Shown one piece after another: positions 51,049 to 61,117 of a stretch of DNA of 64,000 bases (its first letter is position 1; every line of letters starts with the position of its first letter). The DNA is from Halomicroarcula saliterrae (lineage in GTDB: Archaea; Halobacteriota; Halobacteria; Halobacteriales; Haloarculaceae): assembly GCF_031624395.1 (NCBI RefSeq), contig NZ_JAMQON010000002.1, forward strand, positions 186,001-250,000. Reading direction: 5' to 3'. Below the pieces are notes generated by a model. The model saw only the letters and a program-made list of their open reading frames with translations. It was not told the origin of the DNA and did no database searches. Made by a program: the position numbers and the translations under genes.

Positions 51049-52500
51049 CGGGTGCATCTCCATGAGCTGCTCCTCGGCGATCTCCTCGTACAGCTTGTAC
51101 GTGATGGAGACCGTCAGCAGCAGGCCCGTACCGGAGACGTTACCGATGGTGCCCATCATGTTCGCCATGACGGCCAGCAGTCCGACGAGGGCACCGCCGA
51201 TGACGGTGACCTGCGGAATGTAGCGTTCGAGCACCTTCTCGATGACGCCGACGTTCTGGCGGAAGCCGGGAATCTGCATCCCGGAGTTGTGAATCTGCTT
51301 CGCGGTGGCTTCCGGGCCCATGTCCGTGGTTTCGACCCAGAAGACGGCGAAGATGGCCCCACCGATCAGCATGAACGTCAGGTCCACGCCGATGCGGATG
51401 AGGATCTGCCAGACCGGGTTCGTCGTCGCGTCGAGGAACCACATCCAGTCACCGGGCGACTGGATGGGGTTCAGGTAGTAGAAGAACCCGCCCACTGGCT
51501 GTCCGTTGTTGTTGTAGACGCCCAGCCACGCCGGCAGGCTCCCGAGCTGGTCGTTGAGGATCTGGCCCAGGAACTGGATGTTCTGCTGGAGCGCCCGGAC
51601 GAGGATCATCGGCAGGACGCTCGCGTAGATGAGCTTCACCGGGAAGCGACCGCGCGCGCCTTTCACCCGGGCGTTCGAGAGCGGAATCTCGACGCGCACC
51701 GACTCGGCGTAGACGACGACTGCGAAGATGAGCAGCGTCGTCAGCAACGCGAGCAGTCGGCCGCCGCCGGGCGAGAGGAACAGCGTCTGCAGCCCGTCGA
51801 TTGCGAGCACCGGACCGGTCGCCTGCTGTCCCGTGATGTACAGATACCACGTGTAGAGGATCCCGTTCTGATTGCCGAGGAACGGGGTCGACAGCAGTCC
51901 GCCCAGCAGTCGCTGACTCACGCCGGCGACGATGAACAGGCCGATACCGGAGCCGACGCCCCACTTGGAGATGACCTCGTCCATGAAGAGGATGAGGACA
52001 CCGCCGACGAACATCTGGGCGAAGATGAGCGCCCGCACGCCGTCCGCACCGATGCCGAGCGACGACGCAACGGCCATGTTCGGCGGCAGGAAGTCCGCCG
52101 CGAACACCATCGGGATGCCGGTCAGGCAGATCATCACGAGCACCAGCAGCTTCTGGAGCCCCTGATAGAGGATCTGGTCGCGCGGGTCGTCCTGCGTATT
52201 CAAGCCGAGCAGGTTGGCCCCACCGAGCAACTGCAACACGATGGAGGCGGTGACGATGGGTCCGATACCCAGCTGCATGATACTCCCCTGCCCCGACGCC
52301 AGAATCGACGCGAACTGTCCGAAGACCTGCTGGCTCGCGTCGATATCGAGGCCGAACAGCTTCACGTTCGTCAGGAAGAAATACAGTATCAACACGCCGC
52401 CCGTCCAGGCCAGCTTCCGCTTGAACGGGACGTGTCCTTCCGGACGACGGACTGCGGGCATGCGGACGAGCAGCGGTTCGGCGGTGTCCTTCCAGCTCAT
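51025..52500 (-). CDS. secY: Preprotein translocase subunit SecY
   Basis: This 491-residue protein is the core of the Sec translocon. About ten hydrophobic spans are visible, with the family segments VKLFGLDIDASQQVFGQFAS near the start (plug region), IPLSNARVKGARGRFPVKLI and QIPGFRQNVGVIEKVLERYI. It is the last gene of the ribosomal cluster, in the usual archaeal position after rpl15. Its stop codon lies in the 20-base repeat that recurs at 49410. The length is normal. Confidence 0.95.
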   Translation of the reverse strand: MSWKDTAEPLLVRMPAVRRPEGHVPFKRKLAWTGGVLILYFFLTNVKLFGLDIDASQQVFGQFASILASGQGSIMQLGIGPIVTASIVLQLLGGANLLGLNTQDDPRDQILYQGLQKLLVLVMICLTGIPMVFAADFLPPNMAVASSLGIGADGVRALIFAQMFVGGVLILFMDEVISKWGVGSGIGLFIVAGVSQRLLGGLLSTPFLGNQNGILYTWYLYITGQQATGPVLAIDGLQTLFLSPGGGRLLALLTTLLIFAVVVYAESVRVEIPLSNARVKGARGRFPVKLIYASVLPMILVRALQQNIQFLGQILNDQLGSLPAWLGVYNNNGQPVGGFFYYLNPIQSPGDWMWFLDATTNPVWQILIRIGVDLTFMLIGGAIFAVFWVETTDMGPEATAKQIHNSGMQIPGFRQNVGVIEKVLERYIPQVTVIGGALVGLLAVMANMMGTIGNVSGTGLLLTVSITYKLYEEIAEEQLMEMHPMMRQMFG

Positions 52501-52506
52501 AATTCC

Positions 52507-53001
52507 TTACTCCTCGTCGTCCGCGTCGTCTTCGGTGTCGGCGCTCTCCTGGCGCTCCTCACCGAAGTCAGTCAGTTTCGTGGTGCCACCGGCGGCCTCG
52601 ACTTTCTCGACGGCGCCGTCGGAGAAGTCGTCGGCGATGACGGTGAGCTCGTTGCGAACCTGCCCCGACCCCAGCACCTTCACCAGGTCGGCGTCGTCGG
52701 ACTCGTCGACGACCTCGCGGGCGTCGATGATGTAGCCGTCGCCGGCGTCCTCTGCGAGCCCGTCGGCCACGAGCAGCGGAGCGTCCTCGTCGAGTTCGCG
52801 GACGTCGACCGTCGCGACCTCCTCTTGGACCTTCTGGGGACGCTTGAAGCCGCTCTTGCCGAGCGGTTCGTAGTTGTGGAACTCGTGTTTGTCGCGGCCA
52901 GCCGCACCGCGACCACCGCGGTGACCGGCACCGCGTCGGTTCTTGTGCGAGCCGCCACCGTGCGTACGCGAGCCGCGCTGTCGTCGTTTCTTGCTCGTCA
53001 T
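52507..53001 (-). CDS. rpl15: Ribosomal protein uL15
   Basis: This 164-residue large-subunit protein has a basic N-terminal arm (TSKKRRQRGSRTHGGGSHKN) and a globular C-terminal domain with VDVRELDEDAPLLVADGLAE, ending in an acidic tail. It lies between rpl30 and secY, 6 bases before secY, and its start overlaps the rpl30 stop. The order and size are those of the archaeal spc cluster. Confidence 0.95.
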   Translation of the reverse strand: MTSKKRRQRGSRTHGGGSHKNRRGAGHRGGRGAAGRDKHEFHNYEPLGKSGFKRPQKVQEEVATVDVRELDEDAPLLVADGLAEDAGDGYIIDAREVVDESDDADLVKVLGSGQVRNELTVIADDFSDGAVEKVEAAGGTTKLTDFGEERQESADTEDDADDEE

Positions 53002-53465
53002 TATCGCATCGCCTCCAGGAGCGCGTCGATGCCCTCGGTGTCGTGTCGACCGAGTTCACCGCCCTCCTTCGTTGGGTGTTTGATGCCGTCGTGGCCGCCA
53101 CGTGGCGGGTGCAGACGGAGTGTCGGGGAGAGACCCTGCTCTTGCAGCGTCGTCTCCTCGGAGACCAGCGCCCACGCCAGTCCCTCGATGTCGTCGAACT
53201 CGGTGTTCTCGGCGACCCACTCGTCGTCGACGTCGGCGTCGCCCTCGGCGGGCTCGGCGCGCGTCTCGATGAGCAGCTCGACCGTCTTCTGGCTGGGTTC
53301 ACCGAAGGCGACGAAGTCGTTGACCTTCGTCACCATCCCGCTGTACGTGTCCGTATCGGGGACGAACGTACAGTGGTTGACGTGGTGGACGTTCAGCATC
53401 TTCAGCGTGTCGTGGATGTCCGTATCCATGTTCACGTCGCCGCGGATCTGGACGAGTGCGTGCAT
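53001..53465 (-). CDS. rpl30: Ribosomal protein uL30
   Basis: This 154-residue large-subunit protein begins [20 protein letters not shown], the family signature, with HHVNHCTFVPDTDTYSGMV and a long C-terminal acidic-then-basic extension ending EGIDALLEAMR. The ATG at 53465 is preferred; the frame opens one codon earlier at GTG. It overlaps rps5 by 1 base and rpl15 by 1 base. Confidence 0.94.
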   Translation of the reverse strand: MHALVQIRGDVNMDTDIHDTLKMLNVHHVNHCTFVPDTDTYSGMVTKVNDFVAFGEPSQKTVELLIETRAEPAEGDADVDDEWVAENTEFDDIEGLAWALVSEETTLQEQGLSPTLRLHPPRGGHDGIKHPTKEGGELGRHDTEGIDALLEAMR

Positions 53466-54103
53466 CACTCGATCACCTCTCGCTTCTCGAAGGTGCGCTC
53501 GGGGACGCGGGCCTCGGCCGTGTTCTGCAGGGCGTTGAACGTCGCCTTCGCGAAGTTGACCGTGGTTCGCGTGTTACCCGACGAGCGGGTCCAGATGTCC
53601 TCGATACCGGCGAGTTCGAGCACCTTGCGGACGGTCTCCCCGCCCGCGAGACCCAGACCGCGCGGGGCGGGCTGGAGCTCGACCTCGACGCTCCCGGCCT
53701 TGCCCTCGGTGCGCAGCGCGACCGTGTGTGGACGGCCACAGCCACACTCCCAGGACCCGCAGCCGCGGGAGACGTCGATGATGTTCAGTTTGGCCACGTC
53801 GATGGCCTTCTGGATGGCACCGCCGACCTGGTCGTCACGCCCTTCTGCGTAGCCGACCAGCCCGTCGCGGTTGCCGACTGCGACGACACAGCGGAACTTC
53901 ACCCGCCGGCCGGAGTCGGTCATCCGCTGGACCATGTTGATGTCCAGCACTTCGTCTTCCAGATCGGGAACGAGCTGGTCGACGACTTCCGATTCTTTCA
54001 GGGGAAGACCCGAGTTCAGCGCCTCCGTCATGGAGTCGATTTCGCCCTCGACAACCTGCTTGCCGAGGCGTGTCCGGGGTTCCCAGCCGTTGTTACCACT
54101 CAT
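53465..54103 (-). CDS. rps5: Ribosomal protein uS5
   Basis: This 212-residue small-subunit protein has the S5 signature [20 protein letters not shown] and [20 protein letters not shown]. The archaeal insertion [21 protein letters not shown] has three cysteines. The C-terminal domain has [20 protein letters not shown]. It sits between rpl18 and rpl30, overlapping rpl18 by 4 bases. Confidence 0.96.
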   Translation of the reverse strand: MSGNNGWEPRTRLGKQVVEGEIDSMTEALNSGLPLKESEVVDQLVPDLEDEVLDINMVQRMTDSGRRVKFRCVVAVGNRDGLVGYAEGRDDQVGGAIQKAIDVAKLNIIDVSRGCGSWECGCGRPHTVALRTEGKAGSVEVELQPAPRGLGLAGGETVRKVLELAGIEDIWTRSSGNTRTTVNFAKATFNALQNTAEARVPERTFEKREVIE

Positions 54104-54663
54104 AGTTCGATGTCACCTTCCAGTAGGGTCTCCCGGACATCGTCGAAATGCTCCGGGAGGTCTGCTGCGTCGAAGTCACCGCTGTACAGCGGTTCGTCCA
54201 GCTGCTCGGCGTACTCGGCGATGTGGCTACCGCGCGTGCGCTGCCAGTCGGCGAGCACGTCGTCGTTGTGCGGGACTTCGAGGCCGGCGTCGATTGCGCC
54301 TTCCTGTATTGCGAACACTTTGCTTCCGGGGGTCGGTGTGTTGAGGCCGATGTCGAGCACCGCTTCCTCGACGCCCGCGTCCAGCGCGCGGAGCCCGGCG
54401 AGCAGGCCGGTGAGGTAGGCCGCGGGCATGTTGCCCGTCGGCGCCTCCCAGCCGTACTCCGCCAGGTCACCGGACTGTGCGGCCGCCAGCGTGCGGTCGC
54501 CCTCGGGCCCGAGGGTCACCAGCTGCGCCCTGGTGTGCTTGTTGCTCTTTCGAGCGACGAGACGGGGCTTGCCGGATTTCAGCAGGCGCAACCGCTGATG
54601 GTAATCTGTTCGGGCCTCGCGGCGTCGCCGCATCGGCACCTTGTATCGTGGTCCTGTCGCCAT
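54100..54663 (-). CDS. rpl18: Ribosomal protein uL18
   Basis: This 187-residue protein binds 5S rRNA and begins [20 protein letters not shown]; the family core is [20 protein letters not shown] and [17 protein letters not shown]. The C-terminal half is the usual archaeal extension (ISTPTPGSK-like segment seen as [20 protein letters not shown]). It overlaps rps5 by 4 bases and rpl19e by 1. Confidence 0.95.
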   Translation of the reverse strand: MATGPRYKVPMRRRREARTDYHQRLRLLKSGKPRLVARKSNKHTRAQLVTLGPEGDRTLAAAQSGDLAEYGWEAPTGNMPAAYLTGLLAGLRALDAGVEEAVLDIGLNTPTPGSKVFAIQEGAIDAGLEVPHNDDVLADWQRTRGSHIAEYAEQLDEPLYSGDFDAADLPEHFDDVRETLLEGDIEL

Positions 54664-55112
54664 TATTCGTCACCGTGGTTTGCGTCGATGTATCGTTCGA
54701 GATCGGCGACACTGTCGAACTCGCCACCGCCGGCCTTGTCGTACAGGTCGCGGTAGACGGACTTCGACAGCGTGCCGTCGTCACGCAGTTCGCGCAGCTT
54801 CGACCGCTGTGCGCGAATGCGGGACTCCCAGTCTTTCTTCTTGTTCTGTCGGGCACCGGCCTTCCCCTTCCGGGAACCGGCTCCCTTCTGGTGGCCGTAG
54901 GCCTGTTTCTCCTTGCGTTCGCGAGCGCGACCGCGGGAGTTGCCCTTCTTGTCTTTGGCCGTGATAGCGCCTTCGTCGACCAGCTCGCGAACGTCCTCGC
55001 GAGTGATGGCGTCGGCGATGTCTCCCTGACGCTCGGGGTTGAACCAGACGCGGTTCTTCCCGACGTCGAGGATGTCCGATGCGAGTCGCTTCTGTGCGGA
55101 GAGATCCGTCAT
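54663..55112 (-). CDS. rpl19e: Ribosomal protein eL19
   Basis: This 149-residue eukaryotic-type protein begins [20 protein letters not shown] and contains [20 protein letters not shown]. The basic middle [20 protein letters not shown] and [20 protein letters not shown] are hallmarks of eL19. It lies between rpl32e and rpl18 and overlaps rpl32e by 4 bases. Confidence 0.95.
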   Translation of the reverse strand: MTDLSAQKRLASDILDVGKNRVWFNPERQGDIADAITREDVRELVDEGAITAKDKKGNSRGRARERKEKQAYGHQKGAGSRKGKAGARQNKKKDWESRIRAQRSKLRELRDDGTLSKSVYRDLYDKAGGGEFDSVADLERYIDANHGDE

Positions 55113-55837
55113 TCCTCGGTCACCTCGACTTCGACGTAGGTGGGGTTGAGCACGCGGACGCCCGCGTCCTCGGCCTCTTCTTCGATGCGCTCGCGCTTGC
55201 GGGCGCCGACCTTCGAGGCGATTCGGACGGCTTCGACGTCGCCGTCGACGCCCTCCAGATCGTCCACGTTGTGGACGCGGACTTCCTCGAAGCCCGAGGG
55301 GTGTTTGCCGCGGGCCGCCTTCGGCGTTCGGAAGCCGGCTTCGACGGTGGCACCCTTGCCTTTGATACCGCGGCGCTGTTTCGAGAGTTGGCCGCGCGGG
55401 CGCCGCCAGGACGTCGAAACGCGCTTTTTCTTGTGGTGGTCCTGTCGGTTGAACTGCGGGCCGCCGACGCGGTGTCGCTGGGCCAGCAGTCGGGCCGTCT
55501 CGTCGTCGAGGTCCGGCGTCTTCTCGGTGAGACCGCGGGGCTGGAGTTCCGTCTCCACGTCCGCCCCTGCCTCGGCCTCCTCCTCGCCTTCCTCTTCGAC
55601 CTCGGCCTCGGTCTCGGTCTCGACTTCGAGACCGCCGACGTCGGCCTTGATTCGGGCGGCGAGAGCGTTCCCGACGCCGTCGGCCTCGGCCAGTTCGGAC
55701 TGGTCCGCGGCGCGGACGTCGTCGACCGTCTCGAAGCCCGCCTCGCGAAGCGACTCGGCCTTGGCGTCGCCGACGCCGCTGATGTCGGTCAGTTCCTGGG
55801 CCTCGACTGCCTCGTCGTTGGATTCGTCATCTGCCAT
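55109..55837 (-). CDS. rpl32e: Ribosomal protein eL32 with N-terminal helix-hairpin-helix extension
   Basis: This 242-residue protein is longer than typical eL32 (about 130 residues) because of an N-terminal extension: helix-hairpin-helix units (about residues 15-70, [20 protein letters not shown] and [20 protein letters not shown]) plus an acidic stretch (70-100). The eL32 core follows ([20 protein letters not shown], then [19 protein letters not shown]). Such long eL32 proteins are normal in haloarchaea. It overlaps rpl6 by 1 base. Confidence 0.94.
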   Translation of the reverse strand: MADDESNDEAVEAQELTDISGVGDAKAESLREAGFETVDDVRAADQSELAEADGVGNALAARIKADVGGLEVETETEAEVEEEGEEEAEAGADVETELQPRGLTEKTPDLDDETARLLAQRHRVGGPQFNRQDHHKKKRVSTSWRRPRGQLSKQRRGIKGKGATVEAGFRTPKAARGKHPSGFEEVRVHNVDDLEGVDGDVEAVRIASKVGARKRERIEEEAEDAGVRVLNPTYVEVEVTEE

Positions 55838-56373
55838 CAGGCGTCACCTCGGTTCGGTTTCTGGGTGATGTACACCCCGTCCTGGAACACACGCACGTCC
55901 TTGTCGTTGATGCGTGTGAGCTGTTCGATGTCCGCGGCGGTCTGACCGACGGCCTCGATGTCGGGGCCGGTGACGGTCAGTTCCTCGCCGTCGACCGACA
56001 CGTCGGTCGCACCGTGGACGGTGGTCCGACGGGCGGCCTTCTCGCCGAGGAAGTTCTCGATGACGACTTCGTCACCCTCGACGTTGACCTGCATCGGGAA
56101 GTGAGAGTAGAAGACTTCCATCTCGTACTCCCATCCCTCGGTCACGCCGTGGAACATGTTCTCGATGTGGCTCTCGAAGGTCCCGATGGTCGACATCGTC
56201 TTGGCATCGTCCTCGCTGGACTCGACCGCAACGGCGTCGTCCTCGACTGTGACGTCGATGTCGGGATACCAGAGCCGACGTGTGACGCTCCCCTGGGGAC
56301 CCTCGACCGTGAGGTCGAGATGGTCCTGGGAGACGGACACGTCCTCCGGAATCTCCAGTTCTACTCGTGGCAT
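55837..56373 (-). CDS. rpl6: Ribosomal protein uL6
   Basis: This 178-residue protein has two related L6 domains: [20 protein letters not shown] with [20 protein letters not shown], and [20 protein letters not shown] with a last domain [20 protein letters not shown]. It sits between rps8 and rpl32e, 2 bases from the rps8 stop codon. Confidence 0.95.
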   Translation of the reverse strand: MPRVELEIPEDVSVSQDHLDLTVEGPQGSVTRRLWYPDIDVTVEDDAVAVESSEDDAKTMSTIGTFESHIENMFHGVTEGWEYEMEVFYSHFPMQVNVEGDEVVIENFLGEKAARRTTVHGATDVSVDGEELTVTGPDIEAVGQTAADIEQLTRINDKDVRVFQDGVYITQKPNRGDA

Positions 56374-56375
56374 TG

Positions 56376-56768
56376 TTAGTACACGTACGCGATTACTTGG
56401 CCACCGACGCCTTCCTCACGAGCCTCGTAGTGGCTCATGATTCCGTGGCTGGTCGTCACGACGAGGGTCCCGTAGTCACGGGCGGGGAGGAACCGCTTCT
56501 CCCACTTCTCGAACTCGTCTGCGCCCGCAGAGTAGCGGGGCTTGACCGGGCCACACTCGTTGATGGCACCTTTCAGTTCGACCTCGAACTCACCGGCTTT
56601 GCCGTCGTCGACGAAACTGAATCCGTCGATGTACCCGCGGTCGTAGAAGACCTCGAGCACGCTACCGATTTCGTTCGAGGCGGGCGCTACCGTCTGCTCC
56701 AGATGCCCGACGCTCTCGGCGTTGTCGAGTGCCGACAGTGCGTTGGCGAATGGGTCGTTTCCTGTCAT
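56376..56768 (-). CDS. rps8: Ribosomal protein uS8
   Basis: This 130-residue small-subunit protein has the S8 pattern: NDPFANALSALDNAESVGH at the start and later KRFLPARDYGTLVVTTSHGI, then MSHYEAREEGVGGQVIAYVY at the end. I use the ATG at 56768 (MTGNDPFANALSA), which is the normal start. The frame extends upstream into the S14 gene, but that extension is not related to S8. Confidence 0.95.
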   Translation of the reverse strand: MTGNDPFANALSALDNAESVGHLEQTVAPASNEIGSVLEVFYDRGYIDGFSFVDDGKAGEFEVELKGAINECGPVKPRYSAGADEFEKWEKRFLPARDYGTLVVTTSHGIMSHYEAREEGVGGQVIAYVY

Positions 56769-56770
56769 TG

Positions 56771-56932
56771 TTAGCTGTACTTCTTGAAGCCCATGCCCCG
56801 GGAGATCTCCCGGAAGCACTGGCGACACAGCCAGATGTCGTACTTGCCGACGAGACCCTGCTCGCGCCCGCAGCGCTGGCAGGACTCCAGCTGGCCGGTC
56901 CGGTCTGCTGTTTGGGTTTCACTTTCGCTCAT
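56771..56932 (-). CDS. rps14: Ribosomal protein uS14, zinc-binding form
   Basis: This 53-residue protein reads [20 protein letters not shown] at its start and then C-x2-C...C-x2-C (CQRCGREQG and LCRQCFREI), the zinc ribbon of the archaeal/bacterial Zn+ S14. It lies in the canonical place between rpl5 and rps8. The start ATG at 56932 overlaps the rpl5 stop by 4 bases. Confidence 0.95.
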   Translation of the reverse strand: MSESETQTADRTGQLESCQRCGREQGLVGKYDIWLCRQCFREISRGMGFKKYS

Positions 56933-57459
56933 TCGCTCACCTCGACGTCGAAGGTCGACTCGATGAAGGCGACGGCGTCGTCGGGGTTGAGTCGATGGTT
57001 GGACGGAATCGAGCGGGACGCCTTGTCCCGCTTTGCGACGCGGTAGCCGGGGCGGACGAGGTTGACCGTCACGTCCAGCCCGTAGATTCCGATGGACGGG
57101 TCGTACTCCTGGCTCGGGAACTCCGTGTGTTCCTCGACGCCGAAGCTGAAGTTGCCGGTGTCGTCGAACTGCGACGACGAGAGCTCGGCAAGTCCCAGCG
57201 CGGTCTCGAGGAACTCGGCGGCGGTCTCGTCACGCAGCGTGACCTTCGCGCCGATTGGGTCGCCCTCGCGGATCTCGAACTCGCCGACAGTCCGCTTGGC
57301 TCGCGTCCGAACGGGGCTCTGGCCGGTAATCTCGCCGAGGATGTCCTCGGCGTTGGCCAGGTCCTGGCCACCGTGGCCGATACCCATGTGGACGACGACC
57401 TTCTCGATGCTCGGTTCGCGCATCTCGTGGAAGTCGGCCGAGTCGGCGTCGCTACTCAT
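56929..57459 (-). CDS. rpl5: Ribosomal protein uL5
   Basis: This 176-residue protein binds 5S rRNA. Family signatures are [40 protein letters not shown] and [21 protein letters not shown] use the ATG at 57459 ([12 protein letters not shown]); two earlier in-frame starts exist within 9 bases. The start overlaps the rps4e stop by 8 bases (ATGAGTAG), a typical coupled arrangement. Confidence 0.95.
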   Translation of the reverse strand: MSSDADSADFHEMREPSIEKVVVHMGIGHGGQDLANAEDILGEITGQSPVRTRAKRTVGEFEIREGDPIGAKVTLRDETAAEFLETALGLAELSSSQFDDTGNFSFGVEEHTEFPSQEYDPSIGIYGLDVTVNLVRPGYRVAKRDKASRSIPSNHRLNPDDAVAFIESTFDVEVSE

Positions 57460-58159
57460 CGTCATCACCCGTGAAGTTCTCGTCGATGACGACGACGTAC
57501 TCTTCGACCGTCTCGAAGCCGTCGCCGTCCTCTTGCGAGACCAGCACGTTGTTCTGTGCCGAGCCGGGCGTCACCTGAATCTCGTCGATCTGGCCGATTT
57601 CGCCGGCGTGTGCGCCGTCGACGGCCGTGACGAGTGCGCCCTCTTCGTACTCGAAGTGGGCGATGACCTCGCTGGTCTCGTTGTCGACGACGACGGAGTC
57701 GCCGCCGGAGTAGTCGTCGGCGTCCTCGACGACGAGCGTCTCGCCGTCGTGGAGACCGAGCTGGACGTCGCCACCGGGAACCTGCGTCTTGTTGACGATC
57801 TTCCCGAGCTTGGACTCGGCGGCGTCGGGCTCGATAGCCGTCAGCGCCAGCCGACCGCCCTCGCCGGGGAAGACACGGTAGTACTCCTCTCGCTGGGTGA
57901 ACGCGAGGATGTCGAACATCCCGACGGGGCGTTCCTCGTCGGAGACCGCCTTCCCGTTGATGAGGACGTTGTCCTCGTTGAGCGCGTAGCGCGCTTCCTT
58001 CCGGTTGTCGGCGTAGCCCAGCACGTCCCGCAGGACGATGAGCAGGGGGACCCCCGACTCACCGTGCGGGCCGGCGCCGGCCTTGACCGTAAACGTTGCC
58101 GTCTTGCGCTCGACGGGCCAGCTGTTTGGCACCGACAGGCGCTTTTGATGCTTGCTCAT
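57452..58159 (-). CDS. rps4e: Ribosomal protein eS4
   Basis: This 235-residue eukaryotic/archaeal-type small-subunit protein starts [20 protein letters not shown], followed by the S4e core ([20 protein letters not shown], then [20 protein letters not shown]) and a KOW-like C-terminal segment ([20 protein letters not shown]). It overlaps rpl24 by 4 bases. Bacteria lack this protein, which supports an archaeal source. Confidence 0.95.
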   Translation of the reverse strand: MSKHQKRLSVPNSWPVERKTATFTVKAGAGPHGESGVPLLIVLRDVLGYADNRKEARYALNEDNVLINGKAVSDEERPVGMFDILAFTQREEYYRVFPGEGGRLALTAIEPDAAESKLGKIVNKTQVPGGDVQLGLHDGETLVVEDADDYSGGDSVVVDNETSEVIAHFEYEEGALVTAVDGAHAGEIGQIDEIQVTPGSAQNNVLVSQEDGDGFETVEEYVVVIDENFTGDDDE

Positions 58160-58518
58160 GCGGAATCATCCTCCGATTCGAGACGCGCTTCCCGGCGGTC
58201 GTCCTCGAGGTTCAGGTCCGTGACCCGGACGTTCGAGGTGTCGAGCGGGCGGGGGACCTCTTCACCGTCGGTGGTCTCCAGGGTGACGTCTTCCACGTGG
58301 ATGACGGCGTCCTGCAGGTCGACAGTGAGGACTTCCCCGTCCTCGCCGGCGTAGTCGCCACGGAGCACCTCGACGGTGTCCCCTGAGTTGACGCGGACGT
58401 TGCGCTGGCCGTACTCCTCGCGGAGGTCGGCCGACAGCGTGGCCCGCACCTGCTTGTGTCGCTCGTGCAGCGGGGCGTCTCGTTGACTCGTTCGCTGTTT
58501 GTCTGGTTGTGTTGTCAT
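58156..58518 (-). CDS. rpl24: Ribosomal protein uL24
   Basis: This 120-residue protein has the KOW motif [20 protein letters not shown] and the following [15 protein letters not shown]-like strand seen as [20 protein letters not shown]. The N-terminus [20 protein letters not shown] is the archaeal form. The C-terminus is acidic. It lies 4 bases after rpl14. Confidence 0.94.
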   Translation of the reverse strand: MTTQPDKQRTSQRDAPLHERHKQVRATLSADLREEYGQRNVRVNSGDTVEVLRGDYAGEDGEVLTVDLQDAVIHVEDVTLETTDGEEVPRPLDTSNVRVTDLNLEDDRREARLESEDDSA

Positions 58519-58522
58519 GGTT

Positions 58523-58921
58523 CTATACGATCATCGTCGCTGCGGAGGCGACACTCCCGAACCGTTCCGCGACTTCCCGCGAGATGGGCCCTTTCAGCTC
58601 GGTCCCGCGCGGGTCCTCGTTCTCGTCGACGATGACAGCCGCGTTGTCCTCGAACTTGACGCGGGTGCCGTCGGGACGGCGGATCGGCTTTCGCTGGCGG
58701 ACGACGACGGCTTCGAGCACCTGACGACGCATTTCGGGCGTCCCCTTGGTGACCGAGACCGTGATCTTGTCGCCCAGCCCCGCCTTCGGATGGCGGTTCT
58801 TCGTCCCCGAGTAGCCGTGGACGGAGATGACTTTCAGCTGGCGTGCGCCCGTGTTGTCGGCACACGTTATCAGCGAGCCCTTCTCCAGGCCCTGGGTGAC
58901 GTCAGCGTTGAGCGCCTCCAT
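58523..58921 (-). CDS. rpl14: Ribosomal protein uL14
   Basis: This 132-residue protein starts [20 protein letters not shown] and carries the family segment [20 protein letters not shown] and the C-terminal [20 protein letters not shown]. The small beta-barrel is complete. It overlaps rps17 by 1 base. Confidence 0.96.
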   Translation of the reverse strand: MEALNADVTQGLEKGSLITCADNTGARQLKVISVHGYSGTKNRHPKAGLGDKITVSVTKGTPEMRRQVLEAVVVRQRKPIRRPDGTRVKFEDNAAVIVDENEDPRGTELKGPISREVAERFGSVASAATMIV

Positions 58922-59247
58922 TATTGCTCACCGTCCTCGATCGCCACGACGACGTGGCTCTTGGTCTTCGAGAGCGGTCGACACTCTGCTATCGTGACCG
59001 TGTCACCGACCGCGAGGTCGAGACAGTCCGGTGCGTGAGCCGGAACGCGGCTCCGCCGCTTCATAAAGCGGTCGTATTTCGGCACCTTCACGTCGTACTC
59101 GCGTTCGACGACGACGGTCTTCTCCATGTCAGTGGAAGCGACCGTTCCGTCCAGTGTCTGACCGCGCACGGAGAGCTCTCCGTGGAACGGGCAGTTAGGG
59201 TCGGAACAGGTCGTCTCCGGTTCCTGTACGTTCAGTCCTAGCGCCAT
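58921..59247 (-). CDS. rps17: Ribosomal protein uS17
   Basis: This 108-residue small-subunit protein begins [20 protein letters not shown] with a cysteine pair, then the S17 core [20 protein letters not shown] and [20 protein letters not shown], and ends [13 protein letters not shown]. It overlaps the rnp1 gene by 10 bases. Confidence 0.95.
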   Translation of the reverse strand: MALGLNVQEPETTCSDPNCPFHGELSVRGQTLDGTVASTDMEKTVVVEREYDVKVPKYDRFMKRRSRVPAHAPDCLDLAVGDTVTIAECRPLSKTKSHVVVAIEDGEQ

Positions 59248-59525
59248 TTGGAATCACCTGCGTTCGCTGTGCGTCGAGCGGGACGGGCGACGAGTCGCTC
59301 GCCGTCGACGCGGACCCGCTGTCCGCCGTCGAGGGTGAACGCGAACGTCGCGTCCGCCTTCGGCACGTGCCACACCCGAGTGTCTCGCTCGACGGACAGC
59401 AGCTGGGTCGTCTCCATGACGACCGAGCCGCTGATACCGATCGCGTCCGGGTTGGACGCAGCGACGACCTCGACGTCGAGGCCGACGAGTTCGTGTCGTG
59501 TGAGCGTCTCGGGTGTCAGTGGCAT
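59238..59525 (-). CDS. rnp1: Ribonuclease P protein component 1 (Rpp29-like)
   Basis: This 95-residue protein is the Pop4/Rpp29 subunit of archaeal RNase P, which trims tRNA 5' ends. It begins [20 protein letters not shown] and has the Sm-like barrel with [20 protein letters not shown] and [20 protein letters not shown]. Its position between rpl29 and rps17 is normal in archaea. I use the ATG at 59525; an open frame runs further upstream into rpl29 and is not coding. Confidence 0.93.
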   Translation of the reverse strand: MPLTPETLTRHELVGLDVEVVAASNPDAIGISGSVVMETTQLLSVERDTRVWHVPKADATFAFTLDGGQRVRVDGERLVARPARRTANAGDSKWR

Positions 59526-59743
59526 TATTCGTCCTCCGACTGGAGGTCGCCTTCTTCGCCCTGAATCGTCTTGATTCGGGCGATGGCCTTCTTCAGTTCC
59601 TTGATGCGGCCCGGGTTCTCCGGGGCGCCACCCGCGGCCTGCACGGCCCGGGCGTTGAGCAGTTCCGTCTTGAGCTCGTCGAGTTCCCCCTCTCGCTCGG
59701 CGGGGGTCATGTCGCGGATCTCCTGGACGTGGAGGACGGCCAT
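59525..59743 (-). CDS. rpl29: Ribosomal protein uL29
   Basis: This 72-residue helical protein begins [20 protein letters not shown], with [20 protein letters not shown] and the closing [20 protein letters not shown]. It shares a base with the rnp1 start. It is complete and of normal size. Confidence 0.95.
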   Translation of the reverse strand: MAVLHVQEIRDMTPAEREGELDELKTELLNARAVQAAGGAPENPGRIKELKKAIARIKTIQGEEGDLQSEDE

Positions 59744-60654
59744 TATTCGTCAGCCTCCTCGTCGTCCTCGGTGTCCGCGTCGTCCATCTCGTCCATGAGC
59801 TCCTCGGCTTCCGCTTCGACGTCCTCGTCGAGCTCTTCGTCGACGGCGTCTTCGAGTTCGTCGACGTCGACGTCCTCGACATCGTCGTCGGTCGGGACGT
59901 CGACCTCCTCCTCGATGACCTCTTCGTCGGGAGCGGTCTCGTCGGCGTCGGCGGCTTCGACAGCCGCCTCGTCGGCCTCGTCGGCCTCCTCCGGCTCGCC
60001 TTCGAGGAGTTCCTCGACGCTCTCGCCGTCCGTGTCGGCGACGTAGTCCTCGACCTCGACGTCGTCGTAGATCTCGAAGTCGTCGGGGAGTTCCGCGTTC
60101 GGCGGGATAATCTTCACGCGCACGCCGATGGTCCCGAGCTTCATCACGGCGACGCCGACACCGCTGTCGACGATGTCCTCGGCGGGCTCACCGTTGTGCT
60201 TGATGTAGCCGCGGTTGAACTTCTCGACGCGCGAGCGAGCACCGGTGACCTTCCCGGAGAGGACGATTTCGGCGCCCTTCGCGCCGGCCTCCATGATTCG
60301 GTCGATGGTGGTGTGACCGGCCTTCCGGAAGTACCAGCCGCGTTCGAGGGCGTTGCCCAGACGGTCCGCGACGATGCGGGCGTTGAGGTCCGGCTCCTCG
60401 ACTTCCTGGACGTCGATCTGTGGGTCGTCGAGGTTGAACCGCTCCTCGAGTTCCGTCGTGATCTTGCGGATGTTCTTCCCGCCCTTGCCGATGACCATCC
60501 CGGGCTTCTCGGCTTTCAGGACGATCTGGGTCCCCATCGGCGTCTTGGCGACATCCATGCCGCCGTAGCCGGCGCGACCGAGTTCGTCCGCGAAGAACTC
60601 GTCGATCTGGGTCCGCTGGAGTCCGTCCTCGATGAACTGCTGTTCGTCGGCCAT
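59743..60654 (-). CDS. rps3: Ribosomal protein uS3 with acidic C-terminal tail
   Basis: This 303-residue protein has a KH domain (about residues 20-95; [20 protein letters not shown]) and the C-terminal S3 domain ([20 protein letters not shown], then [19 protein letters not shown]). About 90 further residues form a strongly acidic tail (from about 215), as in other haloarchaea. It overlaps rpl29 by 1 base. Confidence 0.95.
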   Translation of the reverse strand: MADEQQFIEDGLQRTQIDEFFADELGRAGYGGMDVAKTPMGTQIVLKAEKPGMVIGKGGKNIRKITTELEERFNLDDPQIDVQEVEEPDLNARIVADRLGNALERGWYFRKAGHTTIDRIMEAGAKGAEIVLSGKVTGARSRVEKFNRGYIKHNGEPAEDIVDSGVGVAVMKLGTIGVRVKIIPPNAELPDDFEIYDDVEVEDYVADTDGESVEELLEGEPEEADEADEAAVEAADADETAPDEEVIEEEVDVPTDDDVEDVDVDELEDAVDEELDEDVEAEAEELMDEMDDADTEDDEEADE

Positions 60655-61115
60655 TAGCTGTCGACCTCCTCGAGGACGAGTTCGACGTCGACCAGCGTGG
60701 AGTTCCAGGCGGATGCCCGGCCCATCGCACGCGGTTTGCGACCCTGCGACTCGCCGACCTTGTGGGCGGCGACGTGCATGATCTCCATGGCTTCACCGTC
60801 GAAGCCCTGGTGGTCGGCGTTCCCGATTGCGTTCTCCAGCAGGTCGATGAAGGCCTCGCTGGCCTTCTGCGGGTAGCGCCCCGCGTCCCAGCCGTCGACC
60901 TTCGATTTGTGGCCGACGCCGGAGTTGTGCTGTTTGAACGCGACCGGCTGGTCGCCCTCGATGACCGCTTCGAGGAACTCGACGGCCTCGCCGGCCGTCT
61001 TGCCCTTGATCTCGCGGGCGATGGCCTTGCTGTGCTTGTTGCTCATCTGCCGCTCTCGGAGCATCGCTTTCGCGGTGGTGTCCGGGTCGGCGTCGACTGA
61101 GTAGCTGATTCCCAT
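60654..61115 (-). CDS. rpl22: Ribosomal protein uL22
   Basis: This 153-residue protein begins MGISYSVDADPDTTAKAMLR and has the family beta-hairpin region with VAFKQHNSGVGHKSKVDGWD and RYPQKASEAFIDLLENAIGN. The end MGRASAWNSTLVDVELVLEE is typical. It lies between rps19 and rps3. Confidence 0.95.
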   Translation of the reverse strand: MGISYSVDADPDTTAKAMLRERQMSNKHSKAIAREIKGKTAGEAVEFLEAVIEGDQPVAFKQHNSGVGHKSKVDGWDAGRYPQKASEAFIDLLENAIGNADHQGFDGEAMEIMHVAAHKVGESQGRKPRAMGRASAWNSTLVDVELVLEEVDS

Positions 61116-61117
61116 GA

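Noticed and set aside
50935-53538. 867-codon plus-strand open frame across secY, rpl15 and rpl30
   Set aside because: Three well-recognised genes lie on the other strand; the plus-strand product is a low-complexity charged sequence.
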